Of a stretch of 59,617 nt of DNA, positions 42,020-50,799 are shown piece by piece. Within the stretch, counting starts at the first letter, position 1; each line of letters starts with the position of its first letter. A model generated the notes under the pieces. That model was not told the origin of the DNA. It ran no database searches and saw only the letters and a list, made by a program, of their open reading frames with translations. Source of the stretch: JANMES01 sp038229715. Lineage in GTDB: Bacteria > Planctomycetota > Phycisphaerae > Tepidisphaerales > Tepidisphaeraceae. The position numbers were made by a program, and so were the translations under genes. The stretch spans positions 1 through 59,617 of the forward strand of contig JBBROD010000020.1 of assembly GCA_038229715.1 (NCBI GenBank), read 5' to 3'.

Positions 42020-42120
42020 GTACCACGGGCCGCCGACGCGTGCGAGTTGCGCAATCTTTCGGGGAAAAAACGATGTTGCGAATATAAACTCGTTAGGCAC
42101 GGACCGGAGGACCGTGGTAC
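42020..42120. repeat. Intergenic palindrome, family C copy 4 (degenerate)
   Basis: GTACCACGGGCCGCCGACGC facing GGCACGGACCGGAGGACCGTGGTAC. It is the most diverged copy of the family. Confidence 0.65.
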
Positions 42121-42153
42121 GGGTGGCCGATTCGAAATCTGCCTGAACCGAAT

Positions 42154-43365
42154 TCAGTTTTTCAGCCGGTCATGAATCGTCTCCCACGCCGCCGGTGGTG
42201 CGTCGCCGTCGGGTTGGTAGAGCGCGTTGTGGTCGGCGGCGACGGTGACGACATCGCTCACGCCGTCCAGCTTCGTGCTCTCCTGCGAGACGGGGCCGTC
42301 GCTGTCGCTGCGGTGGTTTTGGAGCGTACTGGCGAGCGAATTGAGCTTGGTCCAGCCCGCGACTTTCGGGCCGACGGCGCTGGCGGTGCCGGCCGTCCAC
42401 GAGCCGGCGGTTTTCCAGATCGGGTGGACGTTTCCGTTGACGATCGTGTACTTCACGCCGGCGCGGCGCGGGCGGGCGTTGAGCGTTTGGATGAACTTCG
42501 AGCCGGGCAACAAGTCATGCCCTGCCTCGCCGAGGCCGTCGGTGATCATCCAACTCGGCCTCCAGTCCTTATCGTGTCGCCACTGCTGCAACTGCTGGCG
42601 CATCTCCAGCACGAACCGCGCCCGGCCCCAGCCGCTGCCGTGGTTGGGCGGCGCGAGCAGGATCAGGTGATTCACGCCGCCGGGGTATTGGTCGCCTTCG
42701 AGGGTTGATCGCGCGACGAGCCCGCCCATGGAGAACGCGACGACGTCGACCTTTGAACTCGGGAATTTGTCGTGGAAGGCCGTCAACTGTTCGGTGAACA
42801 GCTTCGCCGAATCGGCGATCGGCTGATCGTCGGGATAGCCGAAGTAACCGACCTGATGCCCGTCGGCTTCGATCAACTTCGCCAGCGGCGCAAGGCCATC
42901 GCGCGTGCAGTCTACGCCGTGCAGCAGGAGAACGATCGGCTGATCCTCCTTCATCGTCGCCGGGAGGAGCAACCCGTACTTCCGCTGCTGGGCGGCGGTC
43001 GCGTCGGGTGCAGCCGTCGCGGTGAAGGTGCGGACGGCGAGCTTGGCTTGCTTCATGCTGTGCGGCAGCTTGGCCGGATCGTAGCGGAGCAGGACCGCAT
43101 CTTGTTCGACGATGAGCTGGCAGCCTTCGCCGAGCGCTTTGTTGATCCCCGAGACGAACAGCGACGAGCCCATGCCCTGCACGTCGATCGTCATCGAGCC
43201 GTACTCGACCGCCGGCAGGCCGAGCTTGCTGGAGAGCGCGGCGCTCAGTTCCGGCATCGACAGTTTCCCGTCCCGCAGCGGGACGCGCAATTCATGAAGC
43301 TCCGCCCGCGCCATCGGCACGAACAAGGCAACGCTCAGACAGGCGATCGCGAGGGATTTACGCAT
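42154..43365 (-). CDS. Secreted alpha/beta-hydrolase (lipase-like)
   Basis: 403 residues. The signal peptide RKSLAIACLSVALFVPMARA is cleaved after Ala21. A 100-residue N-terminal domain (LSMPELSAALSSKLGLP) of unknown role precedes the hydrolase core: IVLLLHGVDCTRDGL, the nucleophile elbow VVAFSMGGLVARS with Ser212 (A-F-S-M-G, Ala in place of the first Gly), LILLAPPNHGSGWGRARF and the His in TVAADHNALY. The fold matches triacylglycerol lipase/PGAP1-like enzymes acting outside the cell or in the periplasm. Substrate unknown. Confidence 0.85.
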   Translation of the reverse strand: MRKSLAIACLSVALFVPMARAELHELRVPLRDGKLSMPELSAALSSKLGLPAVEYGSMTIDVQGMGSSLFVSGINKALGEGCQLIVEQDAVLLRYDPAKLPHSMKQAKLAVRTFTATAAPDATAAQQRKYGLLLPATMKEDQPIVLLLHGVDCTRDGLAPLAKLIEADGHQVGYFGYPDDQPIADSAKLFTEQLTAFHDKFPSSKVDVVAFSMGGLVARSTLEGDQYPGGVNHLILLAPPNHGSGWGRARFVLEMRQQLQQWRHDKDWRPSWMITDGLGEAGHDLLPGSKFIQTLNARPRRAGVKYTIVNGNVHPIWKTAGSWTAGTASAVGPKVAGWTKLNSLASTLQNHRSDSDGPVSQESTKLDGVSDVVTVAADHNALYQPDGDAPPAAWETIHDRLKN

Positions 43366-43435
43366 GGTGGATATTTGTACCTGCTAGCTTGGGGAATGTA
43401 AGAAGAAAATTCCACCGATTTTAGAATCGGCCCGG

Positions 43436-43636
43436 CTAGTCCTTCGGCGCAAAACCGTTGCGGTTGATCGGACTGGCTTCAGAAAGATCAAACTTACTCG
43501 GATCGATATTCGGCGGGTGCTTCTTCGCGCAGTTCAAACAGGTGGTGACGCCCGGCAACGCTGCAAGCCTCGCCGCAGCGATCGGCTGGCCGCAGATTGA
43601 GCATACAACGTCCGGCTTCCTCTTCGATCCAGCCAT
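43436..43636 (-). CDS. DksA/TraR-type zinc-finger mini-protein
   Basis: 66 residues from ATG 43636, which has AAGGAGG with good spacing; the in-frame ATG at 43696 lacks one. It carries one C4 zinc finger, VCSICGQPIAAARLAALPG...TCLNCAKKH (C-x2-C-x17-C-x2-C), the form in the C-terminal DksA/TraR finger. The coiled coil through which DksA reaches the RNA polymerase channel is absent, so a ppGpp-type role is unproven. It lies 60 bp after the prepilin-like gene on the same strand. Confidence 0.8.
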   Translation of the reverse strand: MAGSKRKPDVVCSICGQPIAAARLAALPGVTTCLNCAKKHPPNIDPSKFDLSEASPINRNGFAPKD

Positions 43637-43695
43637 GGCCGCCTCCTTCAATGGTGCAGGCTTGAGATTGTAGGCGGCCATGGCGGAGCGGAGCA

Positions 43696-44616
43696 CTACG
43701 GAGTGTGGATCAAAAGGACAGAGTCATTGGCCGACCGTGGATCGGGATTGCCGTCCAAAGCAGACGACCCAACGCCGCCCGTTTTCGGTTCAGGGCCGTT
43801 ATTGATCGCGGCTTCTTCCGGCGACTGGGCCGTGTAGATGTTGTCGTTGTTCGCACCGCACAGCGGCGTCTGCAGGAACTCAACATGGCCGTCGGCGTAG
43901 AGAACGTTCTGCCCGTCGCCGTCGTGGTTGCGTGAGTTGCCCTTGATGATCGTCGCACGCACAGCGCCCACCTTGATGTCCTTCCAAACCAGGCTGTCGA
44001 TCGGCAGCGGACTGATGTCGGCGGCGGTGGCGAAGTCGGACGCGCACTCTGTGAGTAGCTTTTTGTATTTCAACTTCTCCGCCGTAGTGGTCGGGTAGAC
44101 GTTGACGAAGCTGTAGCTAACGTGCTTGGTCACATCGCCGCCGTCCACGCCCGTGCCGGTGAAGTTCGACCGACTCGTCGCCGGGAGGTTGCCCATAGTG
44201 TCGGCTTCGGCTATTCCGCTCGGGCAGACGAAGACGGCTGGCGTGAGGTCTTCTTGCCGGATCAACAGAAACATCGCCTGCGGGATGTTGTTGATCTTCC
44301 GACCGGCTGGCTCGACCTTAAACGCATCGACATCGGCGAAACCGTCATTGGTGATTTGCACCGGCGCGCCGTCGACCGCGTGCGTGCGTGGGAAAAGTCC
44401 TTTGTTTTCGATCGAATACAGAATCAGCCCATTGCCGATCTGCTTGAGGTTGGCGGCACACTTTACACGTCCAGCGGTGTCGCCACGGTTAGCGTTGTGC
44501 ACCGTCGGAATCAAAAACGCCACCGCCACCAGGATCAAGCCGATGACCACCATCAACTGAACCAGATTAAACCCCGCATGGCCGGTTCTTTGCCGGCCTG
44601 AATTAAAACGCCGCAT
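43696..44616 (-). CDS. Prepilin-like protein with H-x-DG C-terminal motif and Gln at position +5
   Basis: 306 residues with AAAGGAG 7 bases before ATG 44616. The type IV prepilin leader is AGFNLVQLMVVIGLILVAVA (cleavage after Gly15). Normally position +5 of the mature protein is Glu, needed for assembly and often for methylation; here it is Gln20. The globular part has CAANLKQIGNGLILYSIENKG, CPSGIAEADTMG and a C-terminal HDGDGQNVLYADGHV, the H-x-DG motif in its 10-residue spacing. This matches the numerous planctomycete DUF1559-like pseudopilins, whose role is unknown. The secretin at 1-1056 may be a partner. Confidence 0.9.
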   Translation of the reverse strand: MRRFNSGRQRTGHAGFNLVQLMVVIGLILVAVAFLIPTVHNANRGDTAGRVKCAANLKQIGNGLILYSIENKGLFPRTHAVDGAPVQITNDGFADVDAFKVEPAGRKINNIPQAMFLLIRQEDLTPAVFVCPSGIAEADTMGNLPATSRSNFTGTGVDGGDVTKHVSYSFVNVYPTTTAEKLKYKKLLTECASDFATAADISPLPIDSLVWKDIKVGAVRATIIKGNSRNHDGDGQNVLYADGHVEFLQTPLCGANNDNIYTAQSPEEAAINNGPEPKTGGVGSSALDGNPDPRSANDSVLLIHTP

Positions 44617-44918
44617 ACGCGAGCTCCTTTCTCATGCCGTACCGGGGAGACGAAAGCGATCGGCGAAACAATGAATGAATAATGGCGTGATCGATCCGAG
44701 CGCGCCATCCCGACCGGCAGCAGCGACCGTGTTTGCCCCGGCGAACACCGCCGGAGACCTTTTTTAATTTTTTAGCGTGAAAAGCAAATCCCGCCGTCCA
44801 TGCGTCGACAGGAACAACCGATGACGCACCCGGCCGCTGCGTTGCGCAGCTTTATGGCGCTATCGTTGCCTTGGGGATTTCAGAATGCAATTGAAATCCT
44901 GGGTTTTGAATCGAGCGA

Positions 44919-45031
44919 GTTACCCGTACCACGGGCCTCCGGCCCGTGCGGATGGCTCGGCGGTACAAAAGCTGCGGTGTCCCAAAATTTGCACATCGCT
45001 CGCACGGGCCGGAGGCCCGTGGTGCGGGTGA
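44919..45031. repeat. Intergenic palindrome, family C copy 5
   Basis: GTTACCCGTACCACGGGCC facing GGCCCGTGGTGCGGGTGAC, with the common CACGGGCCTCCGGCCCGTG core. The interior differs from copies 1 and 2. Confidence 0.8.
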
Positions 45032-45487
45032 CATTACCGTCCTTCAATCGAACATTGACAACTGCGTATCCGTGCGCGCAGTTTTCGCATGATGGCCCAT
45101 GCCTCTGAGCGAATCGGTGAACCCTTTAACGACGTATCGGGCTGGGGCAGCTCGCACGGTGCAAATCGCTGGCTCGTGCGCGCCCAAATGGTCGCTGTCA
45201 GCATGTGACACAAAGCAGTTTTTTCGCGCAGGCCAACTGTCCAAAAAATATACCCGTGCCGGTCATTCGTAGATCATGGTCCGGGTGAAACATGGCTCTC
45301 GATTCGATCTAAAATCCAACCAACAATGACTTTATGGATTTGCGCAAATCGTGACGGAAGTGTAATCTTCTTTACACAACATCCCCAAATCGCTTCGCCT
45401 CGCGAAAACCCACAACAGATGACCGCTTTTGTTTGTATTACGGAGCGGCCCAACTATCACGACGTAATGCTAGGCGGGTCGATATAT

Positions 45488-45508
45488 AGTACATTGTCCC
45501 TAAGTACA
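45488..45508. promoter_or_regulatory. Possible operator: repeated AGTACA before the GntR gene
   Basis: AGTACA occurs at 45488-45493 and again at 45503-45508, with TTGT...ACAA inverted bases around 45494-45509. The site overlaps TATATAG, a -10-like sequence, 20-40 bases before ATG 45528. Autorepression by the GntR-type protein is a reasonable guess, unproven. Confidence 0.25.
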
Positions 45509-45527
45509 AACCCTGGGGTGCATCATT

Positions 45528-46526
45528 ATGAGTACTGAAAACACCGATTCATTGTCTTACAAATTCCAACGCCTTCGCGAACGTCTGCGCGAAGCGATCG
45601 CCAAAGGCGAGCTTACCGGCAAGTTGCCCGGCGAGCGGGCTCTGGCGAAGCAGTTCCAAGTCAACGCCAAAACGCTGAGCAAAGCCCTGACCGACTTGGC
45701 CGCCGAGGGAATACTCGACCGGTCTATCGGTCGCGGAACTTATGTCAAAGGACAGTCGCCGACCTCGACTGCCGCTTCGCGCTGGCTGGTACTGGCGGAC
45801 ACGGATACGCCGGCCGAGTTGATCGAGTCTTTCCGACGGAAGAACGACGCGATCCAAGTCATGACCGACCCGACCGAGAAGGTGCGCCCGAGCTTTATCA
45901 ACCAGTTCACGGGCGTGATCGACCTGGCAAGCAACACGCCCGAATCGTTCCTGCGCAACCTGGTGGTGCGGAACATCTCTGTGGTGGTGGTCGGCCGCGA
46001 GCCGCGGACGTACTCGATGAACACGGTGATGCTCGATTTGCAACTGAGTGCGGCGCGCGTGGCGCGGCAGCTGGCGCTGTCGGGGCATCGGCTGATCGTG
46101 ATGGCAGCCGACTCGAACCAAAGCGACCTCGTTGAAGCCGCCCGATCGGCCGCTAAGCGCATCGATGATTCCGCCGTGATCGATTCGGTCAGCATGAAGG
46201 ACGTTCCGCTGGCGGTGAAAGCCGGCGCGACAGCCGTGCTGTGTACTTCGCCGGCGATGGCAAACGAGGTGTTAAAGCGTCTGGAAGCCGCCAACACGCC
46301 AGCGGAAGTGGCCGCCATCGGAATCGGCGGGAGTGACGTGACGTGCAGCGGTTGCTACATCCACCCCGAACAGATCGCTGCCGTCGCCACGGATTTGTTG
46401 TCAACCACCCAGACCGGCCGCCCCGCCGCCCTTTGGCTGGCCGGCGAGTTCACCCAATGCGCCGCCGGCACACCCGATCGCACGCTGCTCTTCCAATCGC
46501 CAAACACGAACGCAGCGCAGGCGTAG
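45528..46526 (+). CDS. GntR-type regulator with periplasmic-binding-like domain
   Basis: 332 residues. The GntR winged helix spans about residues 8-78: YKFQRLRERLREAIAKGEL, LPGERALAKQFQVNAKTLSKAL and GRGTYVKG. The C-terminal part, from about 90 to 325, contains WLVLADTDTPAELIESF and ATAVLCTSPAMANEVLKRL and looks like a LacI/ABC-solute-binding fold, as in AraR-type regulators. Its ligand is unknown. Gene follows a long gene-free region and may control itself (see 45488-45508). Confidence 0.85.
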   Translation: MSTENTDSLSYKFQRLRERLREAIAKGELTGKLPGERALAKQFQVNAKTLSKALTDLAAEGILDRSIGRGTYVKGQSPTSTAASRWLVLADTDTPAELIESFRRKNDAIQVMTDPTEKVRPSFINQFTGVIDLASNTPESFLRNLVVRNISVVVVGREPRTYSMNTVMLDLQLSAARVARQLALSGHRLIVMAADSNQSDLVEAARSAAKRIDDSAVIDSVSMKDVPLAVKAGATAVLCTSPAMANEVLKRLEAANTPAEVAAIGIGGSDVTCSGCYIHPEQIAAVATDLLSTTQTGRPAALWLAGEFTQCAAGTPDRTLLFQSPNTNAAQA

Positions 46527-46528
46527 GC

Positions 46529-46600
46529 GATAGCGTATTGGCTATCGCAATGCCCCGCGCACTCGGGAAAGTGCGTGCGCTGGGCATTCGCGATAAGATC
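46529..46600. repeat. Nested hairpins between the GntR and tsaE genes
   Basis: A first hairpin GCGATAGCGTATTGGCTATCGC is followed by AATGCCCCGCGCAC / GTGCGTGCGCTGGGCATT, then CGCGATA. This is another word family, filling the gap between two genes and reaching to within 7 bases of the tsaE start. Confidence 0.6.
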
Positions 46601-46606
46601 GCGGCG

Positions 46607-47041
46607 ATGCCCGTCTCAAACTCTGTCGCAGAGACCGAAGCCATCGCCGGCGAGCTCGCACGCTCGCTGGTCGGCGGGGAATGTATCGCGCTCGAAGGCG
46701 ACCTCGGCGCCGGCAAAACACAATTCGTCCGCGGCCTGCTAGCCGGGCTGGGCGGGGATACGCGGACCGTTTCCAGCCCCACTTACGTGCTGCTCAACAT
46801 CTACAACACCGGCCGGCTGACGCTTTACCACCTTGACGCATACCGCGTTCGCGGGGGCGATGATTTTGAGTCGATCGGGTTCTCTGAACTGCTCGATCAA
46901 GGCGGCGTGGTAGTCGTGGAATGGGCCAGCCGGGTGCGCGAACTTCTGCCCGCGGGGACGATTCATATAACGATCCGTGCGACCTCGCCGGAATCGCGGG
47001 AGATTTCGGTACCGGGCCGGTCTCGAAATGATCGCCCGTAG
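46607..47041 (+). CDS. tsaE: tRNA t6A-modification ATPase
   Basis: 144 residues from ATG 46607; longer in-frame starts would translate the hairpin element or the GntR gene. TsaE is the P-loop partner of TsaB-TsaD in making N6-threonylcarbamoyladenosine at position 37 of ANN-reading tRNAs. EGDLGAGKTQFVRGLLAGLG is the Walker A loop, SSPTYVLLNIY the switch, LYHLDAYRV the Walker B-equivalent region and VVVVEWASRV the conserved Glu-Trp. The other t6A genes are not here. Confidence 0.92.
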   Translation: MPVSNSVAETEAIAGELARSLVGGECIALEGDLGAGKTQFVRGLLAGLGGDTRTVSSPTYVLLNIYNTGRLTLYHLDAYRVRGGDDFESIGFSELLDQGGVVVVEWASRVRELLPAGTIHITIRATSPESREISVPGRSRNDRP

Positions 47042-47098
47042 GACGAGTATCTCGTCCGTGATGCGGAACCGGATTAATACTCGCGCGTTTCTGGCACA

Positions 47099-47179
47099 GT
47101 CATTCCGAGGTACGCCGAGGAATCTCAGGAAACGAGCGGTTTCCGTAAACCGAGATTCCTCGGCGTACCTCGGAATGAC
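47099..47179. repeat. Intergenic palindrome, family A copy 2
   Basis: GTCATTCCGAGGTACGCCGA facing CGGCGTACCTCGGAATGAC, inner arms GAATCTC / GAGATTC. It is a variant of the 1583-1662 copy (ATTCC for ATCCT). A shorter hairpin GGACGAGTATCTCGTCC precedes it at 47041-47057. It lies between convergent tsaE and sthA. Confidence 0.85.
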
Positions 47180-47227
47180 GGTACTGAATGCGCGAGAATT
47201 AAACCGAGTCTGCAAAAATATATTCCC

Positions 47228-48661
47228 CTACGCCGCTTGAGCGGACGTGGGGCCGGCGGCTTGGGTGGTTTGCATCACGCGATTCAGCCCGTCGGTCGCT
47301 GCCACTTTGTAGCACTCGGCCAGCGTGGGGTAGTTGAAGACGCTTTCGACGAAGTAGTCGATGGTCATCCCGGCGGCCATGATGGCTTGGCCGATGTGGA
47401 TCAGTTCCGTCGCGCCCGTGCCGATCGCGTGGACGCCCAGCAGCCGGCGGCTTTGCGGGTGGAAGAGCAGTTTCAGGAATCCGTGCGGATCGCTCATGAG
47501 TTGCCCGCGGGCGATATCGCGGTAGCGCGCCAGGCCGACCTCGTAAGGCAGGCAGTCTTTGGTCAGCTGCTGCTCGGTCGCGCCGACCATGCTGATCTCG
47601 GGGATCGTGTAAATGCCGTACGGGAAGATCGTGGAAGGCGCTTCCGACAACACATGACACAAGTGACAAGCAGCAACGCGGCCCTGCTCGATGCTGGTCG
47701 CCGCCAGCGCGGGGAATCCGATCACATCGCCGGCGGCGTAGATGTGCGCAACGTCCGTTTGGTAATACTCGTTGACCTTCAGCCGGCCGCGATTGTCAGC
47801 AGCCAAGCCGCAGTTTTTCAGTTCCAGCGCGTCGGTCGCGCCCTGCCGGCCGATGGCGTACATCAGCGTCTCGGCCTTGAGCACTTTGCGGCTGGCGAGC
47901 GTGGCGTGTGCCATCCCGTCGATCATTTCGATCTTGCTCACGCTCTCGCCGAGGCGCAGCCGCACGCCCATGTCGCGCAGACGGAACTGCAGGCTCTCGG
48001 CCAATTCGTCGTCGATAAATTCCATCAGCTTGGGGCGCGATTCGACGAGCGTCACATCCACACCCACCGCCGCGAGCATGCAGGTGTATTCAGTGCCGAT
48101 CACGCCGCCGCCGACGATGATCATGCTCTTGGGAAGATCCTTGAGCAGCAAAAGTTCATCGCTATCGATGATTTTGGTGGCGGTAAACGGCACATTCTCC
48201 GGCCGGGCCGGCTTCGTGCCGACGGCGATCAGGATGTTCTTGCCTTTGAGTTGGACGACATCATCGCCGCGCTCGACGCGGACGGTGTGCGGATCAACAA
48301 AGCTGGCCGTCCCGTACACCACGCGGACTTCGCTGCGGTGCATCTGCTCGCGGATGACATCGACTTCGGTCTTCACCACATGCTGACAGCGGTAGAGTAG
48401 ATCGGACATGGTGATGTCATGCTTCACCGCGTAGCTGGCACCGTAGACGGCCCGTTCGCGAATGCCGGTCAGATGCAACACCGCTTCGCGAATGGCTTTG
48501 GAGGGAATCGTGCCGGTATGAATGCAAACCCCGCCGATGGAATCGGAGCGATCCACGAGCACCACGCTCTTGCCGTGCTTGGCGGCGGTGGTGGCGGCTT
48601 TCTGGCCGGCGGGTCCGGAACCGATGACGATCAAATCGTATTGCGTGTGCGTGAGGGGCAT
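47228..48661 (-). CDS. sthA: Soluble pyridine nucleotide transhydrogenase
   Basis: 477 residues. SthA balances NADPH and NADH. The FAD motif VIGSGPAGQKAATTAAKHG is at the N-terminus, and the active-site stretch reads GGVCIHTGTIPSKAIREAV: a single Cys, with Thr in the place of the second Cys, which separates SthA from disulfide reductases such as lipoamide dehydrogenase. MIIVGGGVIGTEYTCMLAAVGVDV is the NAD site, IYAAGDVIGFPALAATSIEQGR the second FAD motif and TLAECYKVAATDGLNR the C-terminal interface. Confidence 0.93.
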   Translation of the reverse strand: MPLTHTQYDLIVIGSGPAGQKAATTAAKHGKSVVLVDRSDSIGGVCIHTGTIPSKAIREAVLHLTGIRERAVYGASYAVKHDITMSDLLYRCQHVVKTEVDVIREQMHRSEVRVVYGTASFVDPHTVRVERGDDVVQLKGKNILIAVGTKPARPENVPFTATKIIDSDELLLLKDLPKSMIIVGGGVIGTEYTCMLAAVGVDVTLVESRPKLMEFIDDELAESLQFRLRDMGVRLRLGESVSKIEMIDGMAHATLASRKVLKAETLMYAIGRQGATDALELKNCGLAADNRGRLKVNEYYQTDVAHIYAAGDVIGFPALAATSIEQGRVAACHLCHVLSEAPSTIFPYGIYTIPEISMVGATEQQLTKDCLPYEVGLARYRDIARGQLMSDPHGFLKLLFHPQSRRLLGVHAIGTGATELIHIGQAIMAAGMTIDYFVESVFNYPTLAECYKVAATDGLNRVMQTTQAAGPTSAQAA

Positions 48662-48870
48662 AGTGGTCTACCGTTTGTATCGGTTGGTGAAGCGGTGCGG
48701 TTTATCACATGCATCGAACGAGAGACCGATAACCCGGCTCTTCAGTACGATGAACCCGGATCGCGCGCCGGCCCGGATTTGGTTTCTCTTGTTTTTAGCG
48801 AAACATCCGCGATCCGGCCGGGTATAAATGGAGTCGGCAGGGAAATTGATACCTAATCAATGAGGAATCC

Positions 48871-49746
48871 ATGAGTGATCGCGTGTTGTCGGCAGAGCAG
48901 ATTGAAGATTTCATTCAGCACGGCTACATCATTCTTCGCAATGCCTTCCCGCGCGAGACGGCGTCGAAATGGGTCGATCAAGGGTTCAAGCGGCTGGGTT
49001 ACAACCGGCACGACAATTCCACTTGGGCGAGCCCTCGCAGCCACATGCCCTCCGTGAACCGTTTCAGCGTGCCCGAGTTTTCACCCTTAGTGTGGTCGGC
49101 CGTTTGTGAACTGCTCGGTGGCAGAGAGCGCGTGCGCCCGTACGAATGGAGCGACGGATTTATCATGAACCTCGGCGTCGGCGCTGATCAGCCGTGGATG
49201 CCGCCGTCCGCCAAAGCGACCGGCTGGCACAAGGACGGCGACTTCTTCAAGCACTTCCTCGATTCGCCGGAGCAAGGGTTGCTCACGATCGTCTGCTGGA
49301 CCGACATGGTCCACCAAGGCGGCGGAACGTTCATCTCCCCGGATTCGGTCGGCGTCGTCGCCCGCTTTCTGGCCGAGCACCCGGAAGGCGTTTCGCCGAA
49401 TGCGTTCGGACAACTGATCAACCACTGCCACGAGTTCGTCGAACTCACCGGCCAGGCCGGCGATGTGGTGCTGCATCACCCGTACATGCTGCACGCGACG
49501 AGCCAGAACGTGCTGCGCGTCGAGCGCGCGATCACGAATCCGCCGGTGGGCTTGAAAGAGCCGATGAACTTCAACCGCACCAACCCGGCCGACTTCTCCC
49601 CGCTGGAGCGCGGCGTGTTGCGAGGTCTCGGCGTCGACCGCTTTGACTTCAAACCAACCGCTCCGCGCGAACGCATCGTGCCCGCCCGCGTTCACGCGCA
49701 GGCCAAGCAACTCGAAGAAGAAAAAGCCCGGCTGGCGGCGAAGTAG
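48871..49746 (+). CDS. Phytanoyl-CoA dioxygenase family protein (first of two)
   Basis: 291 residues; TGAGGA lies 6 bases before ATG 48871. Fe(II)/2-oxoglutarate oxygenase of the PhyH superfamily: the metal-binding H-x-D is in GWHKDGDF (His120, Asp122) and the distal His is in LHHPYMLHATSQN. The opening SAEQIEDFIQHGYIILRNAF is the standard PhyH start. Substrates in planctomycete members are mostly unknown. The next gene is a second, only distantly related PhyH protein on the opposite strand. Confidence 0.9.
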   Translation: MSDRVLSAEQIEDFIQHGYIILRNAFPRETASKWVDQGFKRLGYNRHDNSTWASPRSHMPSVNRFSVPEFSPLVWSAVCELLGGRERVRPYEWSDGFIMNLGVGADQPWMPPSAKATGWHKDGDFFKHFLDSPEQGLLTIVCWTDMVHQGGGTFISPDSVGVVARFLAEHPEGVSPNAFGQLINHCHEFVELTGQAGDVVLHHPYMLHATSQNVLRVERAITNPPVGLKEPMNFNRTNPADFSPLERGVLRGLGVDRFDFKPTAPRERIVPARVHAQAKQLEEEKARLAAK

Positions 49747-49888
49747 TTTGGCGCTCCGGCCAGATTCCGCGTGCGGCGGAACGCGGGATTCACAGCAGTG
49801 AGTATTTCGATCTAACGTGCAGCCGAGCAACAGCAGAGGCTCGGCCCACCGGTCGAGCCTCTGCTGTTCGTGAAATCGCTCCCGCGAT

Positions 49889-50707
49889 TTAGTGCCCGTT
49901 GTTGCCGCTGACCTCGCGGTAGAGGGCGAGCTCGGGATACGCCTTGGTCGGATCGGCGTAGTCGTTGCCGGCCCGGTCTTTGCCTCGCGCCAGGTAGATT
50001 TGGTGGAACACCTTTCCCTTGTCCTTGGTCATTCGGGTCGAGGCGCTCATGTACCGCATGGTGTAGCCGCAGCGCCGCTGGGAACTGGTGTTGGGCTGGC
50101 TTCCGTGGATCAGACGGGCGTCGTGCAGGCTGGCGTGGTTCGGCTGCAACTCCATCGCCACGGCGTGGCTGGCATCCATTTCGGTTTTCTTGATTTCGGT
50201 CGTGAACACGCTCTTGGCCGGCTCGGCGACGTTTTCATAATCGCTGTAGCCGTGCAGCGTGCGCGGGATGACGTTCATACACCCGTTGATTTTCAGGCTC
50301 GGATCAATGGCGAGCCACACCGTCACGACCTCCATCGGATCGAGACGCCCTTTCCAGTAGAATGAATCTTCATGCCACGGCACGCGCTTGCCATTGCCGC
50401 TGGGCTTGCAGAGAAAGTGACTGCTCCAGAGTGCGATATCCGGACCGAGGATCGGCTCGACTAAATCGAGGACTTCATCGGCTAAAAGCCATTCAAACAG
50501 CGCCGGATCGGTGAAGTGCGGCACGTCCATCGACTCCGGCCGCACGTCGTCAGGCAGGCGGGCGAGCTTTTGCTCGAAATGCGCCTTCAGCGCGTTGAAC
50601 TTCGCGTCGGGGAAGATCGCCTCGGGGTAAATCACATATCCCTCGGCCTGGTAGTGCTTCACCTGTTCGTCGCTCAAGCGGGCGCGGGTTGCGGTAGATG
50701 CGGTCAT
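49889..50707 (-). CDS. Phytanoyl-CoA dioxygenase family protein (second of two)
   Basis: 272 residues; AAGGAGA is placed well before ATG 50707. SDEQVKHYQAEGYVIYPEAI opens the PhyH fold, the iron ligands are His112 and Asp114 in VPWHEDSFYW, and HDARLIHGSQPNTSSQRRCG bears the distal His and the 2-oxoglutarate Arg. It is divergent from the AraC-type gene at 50800, a common arrangement for a regulator and its single target enzyme. Substrate unknown. Confidence 0.9.
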   Translation of the reverse strand: MTASTATRARLSDEQVKHYQAEGYVIYPEAIFPDAKFNALKAHFEQKLARLPDDVRPESMDVPHFTDPALFEWLLADEVLDLVEPILGPDIALWSSHFLCKPSGNGKRVPWHEDSFYWKGRLDPMEVVTVWLAIDPSLKINGCMNVIPRTLHGYSDYENVAEPAKSVFTTEIKKTEMDASHAVAMELQPNHASLHDARLIHGSQPNTSSQRRCGYTMRYMSASTRMTKDKGKVFHQIYLARGKDRAGNDYADPTKAYPELALYREVSGNNGH

Positions 50708-50799
50708 GGAATCTGTCTCCTTGTTGATTGATGATGTATACCCGCAGCGGCCCTCGCAATCTTGCCGTCAATCGGAATTTTTTGTGTTATATTGATCTT

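Larger units (their letters stand above)
44617..45527. other. Long gene-free region with family C copy 5
   Basis: About 910 bp. It contains an AT-rich tract upstream of the prepilin gene (44755-44775), the palindrome at 44919-45031 and, at its right end, the promoter area of the GntR-type gene. Short frames (for example 45044-45244 minus) are of poor coding quality. A small RNA or a lost gene cannot be excluded. Confidence 0.5.

Noticed and set aside
45044..45244. 66-codon minus-strand frame in the long gap
   Set aside because: Composition is not gene-like and no start site is seen.
47237..48400. 387-codon open frame on the plus strand
   Set aside because: Antisense to sthA, produced by GC-rich third positions.
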